From: JACRAO01 sp964490895
Lineage (GTDB): Bacteria; Bdellovibrionota; UBA1018
Length of the DNA: 37,179 nucleotides
Assembly (NCBI GenBank): GCA_964490895.1
Contig: CAZBEI010000041.1
Coordinates: 1-37,179, forward strand
Direction: 5' to 3'
Shown: in pieces, positions 35,469 to 37,179 of the stretch
Numbering within the stretch: position 1 is the first letter of the stretch
How the letters are laid out: every line of letters begins with the position of its first letter
Notes under the pieces: model-generated
Seen by the model: only the letters and a program-made list of their open reading frames with translations
Told to the model about the DNA's origin: nothing
Database searches by the model: none
Program-made: the position numbers and the translations under genes

Positions 35469-35631
35469 GTATATAAACCTAAACAATTGTTAAGACCATT
35501 TAATTATTGTTTACATCTTCCGAAGTGTAAATGTATACTTAAATTGTCGGCTATCTGCTTGCTCGGCTACTTTAAGATGTACGTATGCAGCTTTGGGATA
35601 ACAAAATTTAAAAAAGTGTAGGTATACATTT
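35469..35631. other. uvrA-lipoprotein spacer with small inverted repeats
   Basis: 163 bases without a gene. It holds a 10-base palindrome AACAATTGTT (35482-35491), the promoter at 35510-35539, and two similar AAGTGTA...GTATAC motifs, one near 35524-35538 and one near 35614-35627 just before the start codon. No GC-rich stem with a T-run was found, so there is no obvious Rho-independent terminator for uvrA. Confidence 0.35.
35510..35539 (+). promoter_or_regulatory. probable sigma-70-type promoter of the lipoprotein gene
   Basis: TTTACA at 35510-35515 matches the -35 consensus at five of six bases. TATACT at 35534-35539 matches the -10 at five of six. The spacer is 18 bases. It lies after uvrA and about 90 bases before the lipoprotein start. 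The spacer carries an inverted repeat, TTTACA...TGTAAA (35510-35531), so the -35 overlaps a possible operator. Confidence 0.5.
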
Positions 35632-37179
35632 ATGGCTAATAAATTTATGGTGCTCAAAAAAATTCTAAACTCAGTTTTAGTTCTTTCCCTCATTCTGGGG
35701 GCCTCTGGTTTTGCGGGCTGCAAAAAAAAGAAAGTGGACGCACCCAGTGACGCTGCGGTTGCTGCAGATCCAACCCCAGTCCCAGGCGTAGTTGCAACCG
35801 TAACGGGCATTTCTCCTTCCTCTGGAGCAATTGTAGCCGGCACACTGGTCACCATTTCTGGAACTAATTTTGTCTCTGGTGCCACCGTAACCATCGGCGG
35901 CGTACCTTGCACAAATGTCACTGTTGTAAACTCAACCACCATTACTTGCACTACGGGAGATGGAACTGCTGGGTCAGGAGACGTTGTTGTCACCAACCCA
36001 GGTACCACTGGAGGATCTCTGCCGGGTGGGTTTTCGTATGTGTCTACTCCAACAGTCTCAACCATTTCGCCCAACGTGGGACCTCTCGTGGGGGGAACCG
36101 CAGTAACTATTACTGGATCTGCTTTTGCACAAAACGCCACCGTAACCATTGGTGGTATTGCGTGTACTACCGTTGTGGTAAACGCAACTGGAACAAGCCT
36201 TGCTTGTGTAACTGGAGCATCGGCGGCGCAAACTGATGTTGCAGTCACCGCCTCTACTCCAGGTGGTAACAGCGGAAGCTTGGTGGGAGCTTACACCTAT
36301 AGAGCCAAACCAACTCCTACTTCAGTAGCCCCAACCACCCTTACCACTTATGGCGGTGCATCCATCACTATTACTGGAACAGGATTTTTAGCTGGTATGA
36401 CAGCAGCCGTGGGCGGGAGTTCCTGTACATCCCTGGTTGTAAACTCAAGCACCTCAGCCACCTGTACGGCACCAGCCAGCCTTGCTGCAGGCGGAAAAGA
36501 TATTATAACCACAAACACAGACGCTCAGAATAATACACTTGCAAATGGGCTCACCTATCAATCTATACTGGTGATTGCGCAAGACACTCCAAGCGACTTT
36601 GCTGGAACAATTATTAATCCCTCTACTGGAGTGCTGACTACTATCCCCAAGGTCGCTATGGCAGGAGCTCCAAAGGGCGTGGCCATCCATCCCACACTAA
36701 AAATAGCTTATGCTGCCTACGCAAGCAACGTTGTGCATTTTTCAATCAATGCCTCGACGGGTGCTCTTGCGTCTACGGGTGCCGCAGTGGCTGGACCGTC
36801 CGTCCCAAGCGCTCTTGTTGTAACGCCTTCTGGAAAATTTGTTTACGCGAGCAAAAATGGTGCGGCTGCCGGAACAAGTGGCATTACATTGTTTACGGTT
36901 GACCAAGTAACTGGACTCTTAACTGCCGGAGCCACCGCCACCTCTACGGGTGTTGGCGCGGTGGGCCTCGCTGTAACACCCGACGAAAAATACCTCTATG
37001 TCGTCTATAATGGAAACAGTTTAGTCGGTGCCTTTTCGATCAATTCCGGAACGGGTGTTCTTACCCTTGTTGCCGTATACGACACCGGAGCCAATCCACG
37101 CGCTGTTGCGGTAGACCCACAGAGCAAATATGCTTATACAGTACACTATGCCGCCGGTGGAAATTTTGTGAGGTTTTTT
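35632..37179 (+). CDS. lipoprotein with three IPT/TIG domains and a beta-propeller (open at right edge)
   Basis: 516 codons are open to the window end with no stop. The signal peptide (VLKKILNSVLVLSLILGASG) ends at Cys30 in FAGCKKKK, a slightly non-standard lipobox. Lys at +2 suggests outer-membrane sorting. Three IPT/TIG immunoglobulin-like domains lie at about 57-137, 139-222 and 226-306. Each has one cysteine pair (93/106, 178/192, 265/278) that may be disulphide-linked. From about 308 a repeat of the lactonase/YncE propeller type begins (VTPDEKYLYVVYNG, VDPQSKYAYTVHY). Surface binding or adhesion is a guess from the architecture, and no enzymatic residues can be asserted. A second ATG, six codons in (residue 6), is a possible alternative start. 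Confidence 0.8.
   Translation, partial: MANKFMVLKKILNSVLVLSLILGASGFAGCKKKKVDAPSDAAVAADPTPVPGVVATVTGISPSSGAIVAGTLVTISGTNFVSGATVTIGGVPCTNVTVVNSTTITCTTGDGTAGSGDVVVTNPGTTGGSLPGGFSYVSTPTVSTISPNVGPLVGGTAVTITGSAFAQNATVTIGGIACTTVVVNATGTSLACVTGASAAQTDVAVTASTPGGNSGSLVGAYTYRAKPTPTSVAPTTLTTYGGASITITGTGFLAGMTAAVGGSSCTSLVVNSSTSATCTAPASLAAGGKDIITTNTDAQNNTLANGLTYQSILVIAQDTPSDFAGTIINPSTGVLTTIPKVAMAGAPKGVAIHPTLKIAYAAYASNVVHFSINASTGALASTGAAVAGPSVPSALVVTPSGKFVYASKNGAAAGTSGITLFTVDQVTGLLTAGATATSTGVGAVGLAVTPDEKYLYVVYNGNSLVGAFSINSGTGVLTLVAVYDTGANPRAVAVDPQSKYAYTVHYAAGGNFVRFF

Noticed and set aside
35511..36248. A 245-codon open frame on the minus strand rich in Val/Thr/Pro
   Set aside because: It is antisense to the lipoprotein, whose plus-strand frame has a signal peptide, a lipobox and clear TIG/propeller repeats. 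The minus frame is a by-product of the Thr/Gly/Val-rich codons.

Overview
The window is almost entirely coding and looks like a chromosomal segment of a Gram-negative bacterium with an aerobic-type respiratory chain. Evidence for this is a full NADH:quinone oxidoreductase (complex I) operon, periplasmic parvulin chaperones and a lipoprotein. The fused NuoCD, the mfd / two parvulins / pdxA / phosphomannomutase / uvrA order and the moderate GC suggest a deltaproteobacterium in the broad sense, perhaps Bdellovibrionota. That placement is inference and was not tested by any search.

Minus strand, about 25.1 kb down to 1: one tightly packed run of 25 genes. Neighbours mostly overlap by 1-20 bases or are separated by fewer than 25 bases, so a single very long transcript is likely. 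It begins with a divergent complex-I-like set, A-B-D-H-I-J-K-L-M-N (25072-16279), with no C, E, F or G. After a 23-base gap comes the canonical set A-B-CD-E-F-G-H-I-J-K-L-M-N (16255-3242). Then come a large GYF-like/transmembrane/TPR protein and the start of serS (seryl-tRNA synthetase), which runs off the left edge.

The divergent set is the notable part. All ten genes are open and translationally coupled, and NuoB2 and NuoI2 keep every Fe-S cysteine. However, both quinone ligands of NuoD (His and Tyr) are proline at the same ungapped 49-residue spacing. The proton-path carboxylates or lysines of A, H, K, L and M are replaced by neutral or non-equivalent residues. The canonical set next door keeps all of them and serves as an internal control. 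This looks like a duplicated complex I that has been re-purposed as an electron-conducting or structural assembly and has probably lost ordinary quinone reduction and coupled pumping.

Plus strand, 25139 to the end: mfd, two SurA/PrsA-like parvulins, pdxA, a phosphomannomutase/phosphoglucomutase and an unusually short uvrA, probably one operon that is divergent from nuo. After a 163-base spacer with a good sigma-70-like promoter and inverted repeats comes a lipoprotein with three IPT/TIG domains and a beta-propeller. It is open at the right edge.

No tRNA, rRNA, CRISPR array, insertion sequence or prophage was seen. There is no gene-free stretch longer than 300 bases.
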